DNA from: Comamonas suwonensis
Lineage (GTDB): Bacteria > Pseudomonadota > Gammaproteobacteria > Burkholderiales > Burkholderiaceae_C
Direction: 5' to 3'
NCBI RefSeq assembly: GCF_012844455.2
Contig: NZ_JABBCQ020000004.1
Span: 124,001 to 188,000 of the forward strand
DNA: 64,000 nucleotides
A model generated the notes under the pieces. The model saw only the letters and a program-made list of their open reading frames with translations. It had not been told where the DNA came from and did not search any database. A program made the position numbers and the translations under genes. Shown here piece by piece: positions 16,606-25,157 of this stretch. Each line of letters begins with the position of its first letter. The first letter of the stretch is position 1.

Positions 16606-17766
16606 TCAGGCGGCCACTTCAGCTTCTTTCACGCTGGCCACAGCCGCCTGACGGCGCTGAAGCACGGCTTGCGACAGCTCTTCCATCGTGGCGACAGAGT
16701 CTTCCCAGTTCAGGCAGGCATCGGTAATGCTCTGGCCATAAGTCAGTTTGCTGACCTCGTCCTTGCCGGGGGTGAATTTCTGGGCTCCGCCGACCAGGTG
16801 GCCTTCAATCATCACACCGAACACTCTGTTCGAGCCACCAGCGATCTGAGCGGCAATGTCGCGTGCGACATCCTTCTGGCGCTCGTGCTGCTTGCTGCTG
16901 TTCGCGTGGCTGCAGTCCACCATCAAGGTCGGCATCAGGCCTGCTGCCTCCAGATCCTTGCAAGCAGCGGCCACATGATCCGCATCATAGTTAGGTGTCT
17001 TACCACCGCGCAAAATGACGTGGCAATCTTGATTGCCACCAGTGTGCACAATTGCGACCTGACCATTCTTGTGCACAGACAGGAAATGGTGACCACGGCT
17101 AGCGGACTGGATGGCATCGGTTGCGATGCGAATATTGCCATCCGTACCATTCTTGAAACCGATGGGTGCCGAGATGCCCGAAGCCAGTTCTCGGTGCACC
17201 TGGCTTTCCGTCGTACGGGCACCAATCGCACCCCAGCTGATCAGGTCGGCGATGTACTGGGGAGAGATCACGTCCAGGAACTCGCTGGCAGCAGGCACAC
17301 CCATGCGGTTGATGTCGATCAGCAGCTGACGTGCAATGCGCAGGCCTTCATCAATGCGGTAGCTCTGGTCTAGGTAGGGGTCGTTAATCAAGCCCTTCCA
17401 GCCCACCGTGGTACGGGGCTTCTCGAAATACACGCGCATCACTACTTCCAGCGTGTCCTTGTACTGCTCACGCACCACGGCCAGGCGGCGGGCGTATTCC
17501 AAAGCCGCAGCCGGATCGTGAATCGAGCAAGGGCCGACGATGACCAGCAGGCGATCATCCTCGGCACGCATGATGTTGTGGATGCTGCGACGGGTGTCGC
17601 TGATCAGCGTCTCCACGGCAGTGCCGCAGATGGGGAAGAAACGAATGAGGTGCTCTGGAGGGGGTAACACTGTGATGTCCTTGATACGTGCGTCATCGGT
17701 CTGGCCTGTCTTGGGAGAACCGGTGCGATACCAGGAGTCAGTGGCGGAAGTGTTCAGAGCAGTCAT
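16606..17766 (-). CDS. aroG: 3-deoxy-7-phosphoheptulonate (DAHP) synthase, class I
   Basis: A 386-residue enzyme that condenses PEP with erythrose 4-phosphate, the entry step of the shikimate pathway. Family motifs are visible: VIVGPCSIHDP near residue 75, YFEKPRTTVGWKGLINDP, SWGAIGARTTESQ, VDCSHANSSK and MIEGHLVGG. The type is the AroF/G/H family. Which aromatic amino acid feeds back on it cannot be read with confidence. Upstream on the same strand lie a leader peptide rich in Phe, Tyr and Trp and an intrinsic terminator, so transcription attenuation is likely. Confidence 0.96.
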   Translation of the reverse strand: MTALNTSATDSWYRTGSPKTGQTDDARIKDITVLPPPEHLIRFFPICGTAVETLISDTRRSIHNIMRAEDDRLLVIVGPCSIHDPAAALEYARRLAVVREQYKDTLEVVMRVYFEKPRTTVGWKGLINDPYLDQSYRIDEGLRIARQLLIDINRMGVPAASEFLDVISPQYIADLISWGAIGARTTESQVHRELASGISAPIGFKNGTDGNIRIATDAIQSASRGHHFLSVHKNGQVAIVHTGGNQDCHVILRGGKTPNYDADHVAAACKDLEAAGLMPTLMVDCSHANSSKQHERQKDVARDIAAQIAGGSNRVFGVMIEGHLVGGAQKFTPGKDEVSKLTYGQSITDACLNWEDSVATMEELSQAVLQRRQAAVASVKEAEVAA

Positions 17767-17824
17767 GGCAATCTTTCGTGAAGTCTTTGATCTTTGAAAA
17801 CCGGGGGAGCTGGAACGTGGGCAT

Positions 17825-17858
17825 AAAAAAACCGCCGGGCTTTGCAGCTTCGGCGGTT
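17825..17858 (-). terminator. Attenuator terminator in the aroG leader
   Basis: On the minus strand, AACCGCCG and CGGCGGTT arms surround a 13-nt loop and are followed directly by TTTTTTA. It lies between the leader peptide stop and the aroG start, so read-through is required for aroG expression. The sequence GGCGG at 17900-17904, inside the leader peptide codons, could pair with CCGCC of the first arm and act as antiterminator. Confidence 0.8.
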
Positions 17859-17888
17859 CTTTGGGAGGTGTTTGCGGGGTGCGCGCTA

Positions 17889-17951
17889 TTACCTCTCAGC
17901 CGCCTGGGGCGAGAGCCAAAAGTAAAAGAAATAAGCGCGTTGGGTTTGCAT
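17889..17951 (-). CDS. aroG leader peptide, 20 aa, aromatic-rich
   Basis: A short frame starting at ATG 17951 and ending at TAA 17889. Residues 7-12 are Tyr-Phe-Phe-Tyr-Phe-Trp, six aromatic residues in a row, so all three products of the pathway are sensed. The frame ends 30 nt before the attenuator stem and 122 nt before aroG. Ribosome stalling at these codons would leave GGCGG (17900-17904) free to disrupt the terminator. The ribosome site (GAAAGAC) is weak. The logic is that of trp/phe-type leaders; the assignment is my inference from sequence. Confidence 0.75.
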   Translation of the reverse strand: MQTQRAYFFYFWLSPQAAER

Positions 17952-18225
17952 GTCTTTCAATGTAGCACAGCTATTTTGCAATGCAACATCAGCGGCAGGC
18001 GCAAAAGTCTCGCCAAAAAAACACTTCCCCTCTGAAAAAAGGAATTCTTTTGATGATTTTTAAACGCAGTAATTTTGCGTTTTTCTTAATTTTTTAGAAT
18101 TTTATTGAATTGAAAACGGTTTCACCCATAATCAATGCAATTTTTCAGCGAAAATGCCGTATTTATCGCTTAGCCATCACCCCCCTGAAAAACCGATCTT
18201 TTCAACCCTTTTCAAGACCCAGAAA
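17952..18225. other. AT-rich region upstream of the aroG leader
   Basis: Unusually AT-rich for this window, with no coding frame. A possible aroG promoter on the minus strand is TTGCAT, 16 bp, TACATT, but it would place the start very near the leader ATG, so a promoter further upstream is also possible. A small hairpin AAACGCA / TGCGTTT lies near 18061-18080. Confidence 0.45.
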
Positions 18226-18260
18226 TAACAAAACCCCGGCCTGCCATGCAGAGCGGGGTT
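18226..18260 (-). terminator. Intrinsic terminator after tldD
   Basis: On the minus strand, AACCCCG / CGGGGTT arms are followed by TTGTTATTTC. It lies 38 nt after the tldD stop. Confidence 0.75.
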
Positions 18261-18297
18261 GAGCATTTCAGCGGGCAAGCCGCCGAAAAGTGCCGTA

Positions 18298-19758
18298 TCA
18301 GGCCGTTCCGCCGACCGTCAGGCCATCGATACGCAGCGTAGGCTGGCCCACACCCACAGGCACGCTCTGACCTTCCTTGCCGCAGGTGCCCACACCGGAG
18401 TCCAGGCGCATATCGTTGCCGATCATGCTGATGTGCTTGAGCGACTCTGGGCCGCTTCCGATGATGGTCGCACCCTTGACGGGGTACTGGATCTTGCCGT
18501 TTTCCACCCAATAGGCTTCGCTGGCCGAGAACACAAACTTGCCGCTGGTAATGTCCACCTGCCCACCGGCGAAGTTGCTGGCGTACAGGCCCTTTTTGAT
18601 GGAGCCGATGATTTCCTGCGGGTCCTTATCGCCACCCAGCATGTAAGTATTGGTCATGCGCGGCATAGGGATGTGCGCATAGCTTTCACGACGACCATTA
18701 CCCGTGGGCTTGACGCCCATGAGGCGGGCATTCATCGAATCCTGAATGTAGCCCTTCAAAATACCATCCTCAATCAGCACATTGCGCTGGCTGACATGGC
18801 CTTCATCATCCACATTGAGCGAACCACGGCGATCAGGGATCGTGCCATCGTCCAGCACGGTGACGCCCTTGGCAGCTACGCGCTGACCGATGCGACCACT
18901 GAAGGCGCTGGAGCCTTTGCGGTTGAAATCGCCTTCCAGACCATGACCGACGGCTTCATGGAACAGCACGCCGGGCCAGCCCGAGCCCAGCACCACCGTC
19001 ATCACGCCCGCAGGCGCGGGGCGTGATTCGAGGTTGACCAGTGCGGAGTGCACGGCTTCATCCACGTACTGGGTGATTTGCTCATCGCTGAAGTAAGCCA
19101 GACCGAAGCGTCCGCCGCCACCGGAAGAGCCCACCTCACGGCGGCCCTTTTGCTCAGCAATGACGGTCACCGACAGGCGCACCAGCGGTCGCACGTCAGC
19201 GGCCAGCGTGCCATCGGCACGGGCGACCATCACCACATCGTATTCGCTGGCCAGACCGGCCATGACTTGCACCACGCGAGGGTCCTTGGCACGCGCCAGC
19301 TTTTCCACCTTGCCCAGCAGTTCGACCTTGGCCGTGCTGTCCATCGTGCTGATGGGGTCCAGTTCAGGGTAGAGAGAGCGGCTTTGCGCAATCTTCTGGA
19401 CACCAACCTTGACACGGCGGGTCTGGGTTGCGCTGGAGATGGAGCGCACGGTGCGTGCGGCATCCAGCAAGGAGGCTTCGGAAATATCGTCGGAATAGGC
19501 AAATGCCGTCTTCTCGCCGCTGACAGCGCGAACGCCCACGCCTTGATCAATGGAGAAGGAGCCAGTCTTGACGATGCCCTCTTCCAAGCTCCAGCCTTCG
19601 GCGCGGGTGTACTGGAAATAGAGATCGGCGTCATCCACCTGGTGCGAGCGAATTTCGGCAAGCGCGCGCGCAAGATGGGTTTCGTCCAGGCCGAAAGGCT
19701 CAAGCAGCAACTGACGGGCCGTGGCCAAGCGTTCGATGGTGGGTTCGCGGGAAATCAT
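18298..19758 (-). CDS. tldD: Metalloprotease TldD
   Basis: A 486-residue cytoplasmic zinc protease subunit that pairs with TldE/PmbA. In other bacteria it processes peptides such as microcin B17 and degrades CcdA. The signature HEAVGHGLEGDFNRKG carries the HExxxH zinc site. The C-terminal GVGTCGKEGQSVPVGVGQPTLRI block is also typical. The length is normal and no pmbA partner lies in this window. A strong hairpin with a T-run sits about 50 bp upstream on the same strand, so tldD needs its own promoter or read-through. Confidence 0.95.
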   Translation of the reverse strand: MISREPTIERLATARQLLLEPFGLDETHLARALAEIRSHQVDDADLYFQYTRAEGWSLEEGIVKTGSFSIDQGVGVRAVSGEKTAFAYSDDISEASLLDAARTVRSISSATQTRRVKVGVQKIAQSRSLYPELDPISTMDSTAKVELLGKVEKLARAKDPRVVQVMAGLASEYDVVMVARADGTLAADVRPLVRLSVTVIAEQKGRREVGSSGGGGRFGLAYFSDEQITQYVDEAVHSALVNLESRPAPAGVMTVVLGSGWPGVLFHEAVGHGLEGDFNRKGSSAFSGRIGQRVAAKGVTVLDDGTIPDRRGSLNVDDEGHVSQRNVLIEDGILKGYIQDSMNARLMGVKPTGNGRRESYAHIPMPRMTNTYMLGGDKDPQEIIGSIKKGLYASNFAGGQVDITSGKFVFSASEAYWVENGKIQYPVKGATIIGSGPESLKHISMIGNDMRLDSGVGTCGKEGQSVPVGVGQPTLRIDGLTVGGTA

Positions 19759-19808
19759 GGATACATTGTAGAGATAGCTACAAGTCCTGACGCATTGGTG
19801 GATGCACC

Positions 19809-19858
19809 ATAAAAAAGAGCGGAATGTCCCCCCACCAGGCTGGACAACATTCCGCTCT
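19809..19858 (-). terminator. Strong intrinsic terminator upstream of tldD
   Basis: An 11-bp stem AGAGCGGAATG / CATTCCGCTCT, followed on the minus strand by TTTTTT. It could end rodA transcription or a small RNA encoded in this gap. Confidence 0.85.
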
Positions 19859-20061
19859 ATTCACTCGCGCAGGTTTCTGTGCTGCCCGCATTGCATCACA
19901 GAAGCCCCTTGGGCCTTTGCCGCTCCCGCATGATCGGTCTTCTGGCCCCTCCAGAGTCGTTTGTAAACGCTGTTCACACTCCAGGCAAGAGGTCAAAGGG
20001 AACTACTGGCTATTTTCAATGCTGTAAACGCCCCGCTGACTCATGAAATCAGAGTCAAATC

Positions 20062-20116
20062 ACGCGCTACCGCTTTATGAACAAGCGCTTGCAGCTTCTT
20101 TTTTGATAGCAGTTAG
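20062..20116. repeat. Repeat B, intergenic copy downstream of rodA
   Basis: It reads GCGCTACCGCTTTATGAACA, then AGCGCTTGCAGCTTC, then TTTGATAGCAGTTAG. These are the inverted GCGCT cores and the TTTGATAGC end shared with other repeat B copies. Confidence 0.65.
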
Positions 20117-20130
20117 TTGTCCCCGGATTT

Positions 20131-21312
20131 TTACCCATGGGGAATATGCCCATCACCGCCCGGCAACTGACGCTGCGCCCGCGAAACCGACATCAGCACG
20201 CCTAGCGCCAGCCCCAGCGTGACCATGGCGGTGCCGCCATAACTGATAAAGGGCAAAGGCACGCCTACCACGGGAAGAATGCCGCTGACCATGCCCATGT
20301 TCACAAAGGCATAGGTAAAGAAAATCATGGCCACGGCGGCAGCCATGAGACGGCCAAACAACGAGTTGGCATGCATGGCAATCGCCAGGCCGCGCCAGAC
20401 CAGCAGCAAGAAACCGACGATGATGAACAGATTACCCACCAGCCCGAACTCTTCGGAATAGGCGGCAAAAATGAAGTCGGTGGTGCGCTCGGGAATGAAT
20501 TCAAGGTGGGTCTGCGTGCCGGCCATGAAGCCCTTGCCCCAGATCCCGCCCGAGCCAATGGCGATCATGCCCTGAATAATGTGAAAGCCCTTGCCCAACG
20601 GGTCACGCGTGGGGTCCAGCAGCGTGCAGACTCTGGTGCGCTGGTAGTCATGCAGCAGATACCAGCTCACGCCGTCAGCGCAGAGCTGCGGCTCGAACCA
20701 GACGATGAGAAAGATGCCGACCACGGCCAGCACCACAGGCGGCACGATGAGTTTCCAGGGCAGGCCCGCAAAGAAGATGACAGACAGGCCCGCAGCCATC
20801 ACCAGCAGCGAAGTGCCCAAGTCAGGCTGCTTCATGATCAGCCCCACGGGAACCATGAGCAGCACAAAGGCAATCGCAAAGTCTGAAGCACGCAAATTAC
20901 CTTCGCGGCGCTGAAACCACCAGGCCAGCATCAGCGGCGTGGCAATTTTCAAAATCTCGGAGGGCTGAATCACCACGCCCACATTCACCCAGCGCGTAGC
21001 CCCCTTCTTGGTAATACCAAAAAGCACCACGGCCACCAGCAGCGCCACACCCACGGCATACAGCGGCACGGCCACCTTCATCAGCTGCTGCGGCGGTATC
21101 TGCGCCAGCAAAAACAGCAGGCCCGCCGCAATCAGCATGTTGCGCCCGTGATCCACAAAGCGCGTACCGTGATCGAAGCCCGCCGAGTACATGGCCAGCA
21201 ACCCGGCCCCCGCGAGCATGGCTATAAACAAAAGCAGCAGAAAGTCAAAGCCGCGAAACAGCGGAACAATGCGCTGCAACAGCGAGGGTTTATCGAATTC
21301 GATGGCGGACAT
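20131..21312 (-). CDS. rodA: Rod shape-determining SEDS glycosyltransferase RodA
   Basis: A 393-residue polytopic membrane protein with about ten hydrophobic segments. It polymerises lipid II glycan chains in side-wall elongation together with PBP2. The SEDS signatures LIMKQPDLGTSLLVMAAGL, PERTTDFIFAAYSEEFGL and GVPLPFISYGGTAM are present. I chose ATG 21312 (MSAIEFDKPSLL); the frame can be extended three codons to a TTG. The usual partners mreBCD and mrdA are not adjacent: upstream is a divergent esterase gene. Its paralogue ftsW lies at 36548-37819. Confidence 0.94.
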   Translation of the reverse strand: MSAIEFDKPSLLQRIVPLFRGFDFLLLLFIAMLAGAGLLAMYSAGFDHGTRFVDHGRNMLIAAGLLFLLAQIPPQQLMKVAVPLYAVGVALLVAVVLFGITKKGATRWVNVGVVIQPSEILKIATPLMLAWWFQRREGNLRASDFAIAFVLLMVPVGLIMKQPDLGTSLLVMAAGLSVIFFAGLPWKLIVPPVVLAVVGIFLIVWFEPQLCADGVSWYLLHDYQRTRVCTLLDPTRDPLGKGFHIIQGMIAIGSGGIWGKGFMAGTQTHLEFIPERTTDFIFAAYSEEFGLVGNLFIIVGFLLLVWRGLAIAMHANSLFGRLMAAAVAMIFFTYAFVNMGMVSGILPVVGVPLPFISYGGTAMVTLGLALGVLMSVSRAQRQLPGGDGHIPHG

Positions 21313-21496
21313 GGGCGGCAATTATCGGGGGAGCAGACCTCCGTGCGCATTGCAAGGTTGAGCTTTGCTGACGACTCAATACTGATGCACCCCATTCAGC
21401 CCGCTACAGGCCTTCCCCGCTGATAGGCTAAGGCCTAAACAGGCCACAATGATCGGTACTGAAAAGCTGCTTTATTAACGAGAGGAGATTGCCGCC

Positions 21497-22081
21497 ATGA
21501 CAACCACCCACCTGCTTTATCTGCACGGCTTTCGCTCCTCCCCTCAATCCAACAAGGCCCGCATCATGGCGGACTACGTCAGCGCCAAGCACCCCAAGGT
21601 TCGTTGGTGGTGCCCGCAACTGCCGCCGTCCCCGCGCGATGCCGCATCTTTGATTGTCGAAGGCATTGCCAGCTGGCCGCGCCAGAGCATGTCCGTCATG
21701 GGCTCATCGCTGGGCGGTTATTACGCCAGCTGGGTGGCGCAACTGGCCCGCTGCAAGAGCGTGCTGATCAACCCAGCCGTAAACCCGGCCCGTGATCTGG
21801 AGAAATACATTGGCGAGCAAGCCAGCTGGCATGACCCGGAAGAAAAATTCTTCTTTCGTCCTGAATACATCGATGAATTGCGCCTGCTCGACACCCGCAG
21901 CATGACGCCCGCAGCCCCGGAGATGGTTTTGATTGCCCAGGGTGACGAGGTGCTGGACTGGACCGAAATGAGCGCGCGCTACCCCCACGCCCTGCAACTG
22001 GTGCAGGAAGGTGGCGACCATGCCCTGTCTAATTTTGAGGAATACCTGGGCCGCGTGGAAGAATTTCTGACCCTGGCTTGA
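21497..22081 (+). CDS. YqiA-type alpha/beta-hydrolase esterase
   Basis: A 194-residue alpha/beta-hydrolase of the YqiA/UPF0227 kind. It starts with LLYLHGFRSSPQSNKA (oxyanion region). The nucleophile elbow GSSLGGYYA follows near residue 73. The acid is probably the Asp in AQGDEVLDW and the His the one in GGDHALSNFEEYL. Such proteins hydrolyse short esters; the physiological substrate is unknown. An AGAGGAGATT ribosome site precedes the ATG. It is divergent from rodA and about 57 bp ahead of the RNase II-type gene. Confidence 0.85.
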   Translation: MTTTHLLYLHGFRSSPQSNKARIMADYVSAKHPKVRWWCPQLPPSPRDAASLIVEGIASWPRQSMSVMGSSLGGYYASWVAQLARCKSVLINPAVNPARDLEKYIGEQASWHDPEEKFFFRPEYIDELRLLDTRSMTPAAPEMVLIAQGDEVLDWTEMSARYPHALQLVQEGGDHALSNFEEYLGRVEEFLTLA

Positions 22082-22138
22082 GCTCAACCAGGAATTCAGA
22101 CCACGCTAGGTCGTCCGCTCGTGGGAAAATACACGGCT

Positions 22139-24211
22139 ATGCACGCACTGTTTGAAGAAGCCGGCAAATTTCTGGCCGGACGCATCCTCTCTGAAGCCGA
22201 ATCCTCTGCCCAAGTCGAACTGGACTCGGGCAAACGGGTCAAGGTCAAGTCCGCCAATATCCTGCTCAAGTTCGAGAAACCGGCTCCCGCCGAGCTGATG
22301 GCCCAGGGCCAGGCACTGGCCAGCGAGATCGATCTGGATCTGGCCTGGGAATTTGCGCCCGATGAAGAGTTTGGCTTTGCCGACTTGGCGCGCGACTATT
22401 TTTCCGAGTCGGCCACGCTGGCACAGCAGGCCGGTGCGCTGTTCTGCCTGTTTGATGCACCGCACTACTTCCGCCGCGCAGGCAAGGGCCGCTTCAAGAA
22501 AGCGTCTGCTGAAATCCTGCAGCAGGCGCTGGCGGCCATTGAAAAGAAAAAGCTGATTCAGGCGCAGATTGACGGCTGGGCCGAAGAGCTGGGCCGCGGC
22601 GAATGCCCGCAGGCCATTCGCGAGCAGCTCTACAAAATTCTGTTCAAGCCTGACAAGAACGCCCCTGAATACAAGGCCGTAGTCGAGGCCAGCCGCGCCA
22701 CCCGCATGGCCCCACTGGACCTGCTACACCGCGCAGGCGCCATCGACTCGGCCTACCAGTTCCACTGGAAGCGCTTCCTGTTCGACAACTTTCCCAAAGG
22801 CACGGGCTTCCCGGCTCTGGAAGCACCCCAGCCACCTGCAGACCTGCCTCTGGCCGAGGTCAAGGCGTTCTCCATCGACGATTCGGCGACCACTGAAATC
22901 GATGATGCCCTGTCCGTCACCGGTCTGGGCACTGGCACGGTTACCGTGGGTATTCACATTGCCGCCCCCGGCCTGGCCATCACGCCCGGCAGCGAGCTGG
23001 ACAAGCTGGGCCGCAACCGCCTGTCCACGGTCTACATGCCCGGCTACAAGATCACCATGCTGCCTGATGAGGTGGTGCAGATTTACACACTGGATGAAGG
23101 CCGCGCCAACCCCGCCGTGTCGCTGTATGTGACCATCAACGAGGACACGCTGGAGACCACGGCCACCGAAACCCGTCTTGAGCGCGTGCCCGTGGATGTC
23201 AACTTCCGCTACGACAAGCTCGACCATATCGTGACCGAAGAGTGGCTGAGCGATACCTCGATTGAGGTCGAAAACACGCCAGAGTCCTTGCTGAACAAGC
23301 GCAAGGAGCTCACATTTTTGCAGCGCTGGTCCAAATTTCTCAAGGCCAACCGCGAAGTGGTGCGTGGCAAGCCCGAGAACTTCAGCCGCCCGGACTACAA
23401 CTTCCGGCTCGTCGGCAACGACGGTGCCGAACCCAATGGCAGCGAGCAGGTGCAGATCTCCGTGCGCAAGCGTGGCGCGCCGCTGGACCTGATCGTGGCC
23501 GAAGCTGCGATTGTGGCCAACAGCACCTGGGGTCTGATGCTGGCCGAGCACGGCGTGCCCGGCATCTACCGCAGCCAGGCCAGCCTGGCCCCTGGCATGA
23601 AGGTGCGCATGAGCACCAAGGCGCTGCCCCACGCCGGTATTGGCGTGAAGGCCTACTCCTGGGCCACCTCCCCGCTGCGCCGCTATGTGGACTTGGTCAA
23701 CCAGTGGCAGATCATTGCTTGCGCCCGCCACGGTAAGACTGCCGCCCTGGCTGCGCCCTTCAAGCCCAAGGATGCTGAGCTGTTCGGCATCATCAGCAGC
23801 TTTGATGGTGCTTACAGCGCCTACAACAGCTACCAGGCCGGTATGGAACGTTTCTGGACGCTCAAGTATCTGGAGCAGAACGGCATTACCGAGCTGACGG
23901 CCAGCGTATTCAAGGAAGGCCCCAATGGTTCTTTCCTGGTGCGCGCCGACAATCTGCCGCTGGTGCTGCCTGTGCTGGGCGCGCAAAACCTGCCGCGTGG
24001 TGCACATATCCGCATCAAGCTCGGCGAGATTGACGAAATCTCACTGGACATCACCGGTACGCTGATCGAGCGTCTGGATGCCAGCGCCGATGCGCAGGCC
24101 GAAGGTGACGACAGCGGCGAGGACGATGACGACACGGTGGCCGGTCCTATCGCCATTGCGGTGGACATGAACGACGCCGAAGCCCCTGCCGCCGACAAGC
24201 CACAGTCCTGA
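22139..24211 (+). CDS. RNase II/RNase R-family (RNB domain) exoribonuclease
   Basis: A 690-residue protein with the RNB catalytic core. The metal-binding motif DDSATTEIDDALSV near residue 245 carries the conserved Asp residues, and VAEAAIVANSTWG and ATSPLRRYVDLVNQWQ complete the active site. It degrades RNA 3' to 5'. The N-terminus lacks clear paired cold-shock domains, and the C-terminus ends in an acidic tail, so it is neither a standard RNase R nor E. coli RNase II. I chose ATG 22139 (MHALFEEAGKFLAGRI); a GTG lies six codons upstream. The tonB-like gene follows after 29 bp. Confidence 0.88.
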   Translation: MHALFEEAGKFLAGRILSEAESSAQVELDSGKRVKVKSANILLKFEKPAPAELMAQGQALASEIDLDLAWEFAPDEEFGFADLARDYFSESATLAQQAGALFCLFDAPHYFRRAGKGRFKKASAEILQQALAAIEKKKLIQAQIDGWAEELGRGECPQAIREQLYKILFKPDKNAPEYKAVVEASRATRMAPLDLLHRAGAIDSAYQFHWKRFLFDNFPKGTGFPALEAPQPPADLPLAEVKAFSIDDSATTEIDDALSVTGLGTGTVTVGIHIAAPGLAITPGSELDKLGRNRLSTVYMPGYKITMLPDEVVQIYTLDEGRANPAVSLYVTINEDTLETTATETRLERVPVDVNFRYDKLDHIVTEEWLSDTSIEVENTPESLLNKRKELTFLQRWSKFLKANREVVRGKPENFSRPDYNFRLVGNDGAEPNGSEQVQISVRKRGAPLDLIVAEAAIVANSTWGLMLAEHGVPGIYRSQASLAPGMKVRMSTKALPHAGIGVKAYSWATSPLRRYVDLVNQWQIIACARHGKTAALAAPFKPKDAELFGIISSFDGAYSAYNSYQAGMERFWTLKYLEQNGITELTASVFKEGPNGSFLVRADNLPLVLPVLGAQNLPRGAHIRIKLGEIDEISLDITGTLIERLDASADAQAEGDDSGEDDDDTVAGPIAIAVDMNDAEAPAADKPQS

Positions 24212-24240
24212 CCTCTACTCACCATCGCCCTGACGCCGCC

Positions 24241-25101
24241 GTGAAACTGCCCTCCTCTCTTCAACGACTGAGCACGCTGCAGCTGGCGCTGGGCGTATCG
24301 ATTGCCGTACATGCCGTATTGCTGACCATCCGGTTTGTAGACCCTGAGAGCTTCGAGCGCGTGTTTCAGGACACGCCTCTGGAAGTGATTCTGGTCAACG
24401 CCCGCGCCAACGAGACACCGGACAAGGCTGCGGCCATTGCCCAGACCTCGCTGGCCGGCGGCGGCGATGCGGAAAAGGGGCGGGCCACCAGCCCCATGCC
24501 CTACTCGGCCCTCACCGCTGTGGGCGATGATTTTGAGGAAAAGCAGCGCCAGCTCGACGCCATGCAGGAGCAGCAGCATCAGTTGCTGACCCAACTGCGC
24601 CAGCAAGTCGCCGCGCTGCCTCCCATGGACCCGCGCCTGAACGCCGAGAATCCGGCCAAGGAATCGCAGGAAGAAAAGCGGCTGCAGCTCATCAAGATGC
24701 TGGCCGAGATTGAAAAGCGCATCAACGCCGAGAACGCTCGCCCCAAAAAGCGCTACATCAGTCCCTCAACCAAGGAAGCCGTGTATGCCGTCTATTACGA
24801 CGCGCTGCGCCGCAAGGTGGAAGACAAGGGCACAGAGAACTTCCCCGAAAACAAGGGCCAGAAGCTCTACGGCGAGCTGGTCCTTGTGCTGACTGTGAAC
24901 CACGACGGCCACGTGCTGTCCACCGAAGTGGTGCAAGGCTCGGGCAACCGCATGCTGGATACCCGCGCCGAAGCCATTGCCCGCGCTGCCGGCCCCTACG
25001 GCCACTTTGGCCCGGCCATGCGCACCAAGGCCGATCAGATCGCCGTGGTCTCGCGCTTTCTCTTCACCCGCGACCAGACGCTGGAAACCAGCGTGCACTA
25101 A
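24241..25101 (+). CDS. TonB-family C-terminal domain protein
   Basis: A 286-residue inner-membrane protein. It has one N-terminal membrane segment (LALGVSIAVHAVLLTIRF), a long charged helical region with coiled-coil-like Gln/Glu repeats (residues about 95-175), and a C-terminal TonB-like domain (YGELVLVLTVNHDGHVLSTEVVQGSG). TonB proteins pass proton-motive energy to outer-membrane receptors. No exbBD or receptor gene is adjacent, so the role here is open. The start is GTG 24241, 29 bp after the RNase gene; aroE follows after 56 bp. Confidence 0.8.
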   Translation: MKLPSSLQRLSTLQLALGVSIAVHAVLLTIRFVDPESFERVFQDTPLEVILVNARANETPDKAAAIAQTSLAGGGDAEKGRATSPMPYSALTAVGDDFEEKQRQLDAMQEQQHQLLTQLRQQVAALPPMDPRLNAENPAKESQEEKRLQLIKMLAEIEKRINAENARPKKRYISPSTKEAVYAVYYDALRRKVEDKGTENFPENKGQKLYGELVLVLTVNHDGHVLSTEVVQGSGNRMLDTRAEAIARAAGPYGHFGPAMRTKADQIAVVSRFLFTRDQTLETSVH

Positions 25102-25157
25102 GCCCCGGCTGTGCCCCCACCGCATCACCAGCGGCTGCTGCAGCAGCCCCGACTTTC

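Larger units (their letters stand above)
19759..20130. other. tldD-rodA gap with candidate small RNA
   Basis: A 372-bp gap. On the minus strand a possible promoter (TTTACA, 17 bp, TAGTTC) is followed about 190 nt later by a strong intrinsic terminator, which could define a small RNA of roughly 19808-20000. Two copies of TGTAAACGC (19962 and 20023) lie 61 bp apart. No rRNA or tRNA motif was found. Confidence 0.4.

Noticed and set aside
19778-19996. A 72-codon frame upstream of tldD
   Set aside because: It starts with TTG without a ribosome site and runs through the terminator hairpin. I treat the interval as non-coding.
19861-20000. 6S RNA assignment
   Set aside because: Length and position are suggestive, but I could not reproduce the long closing stem and central bubble by hand.
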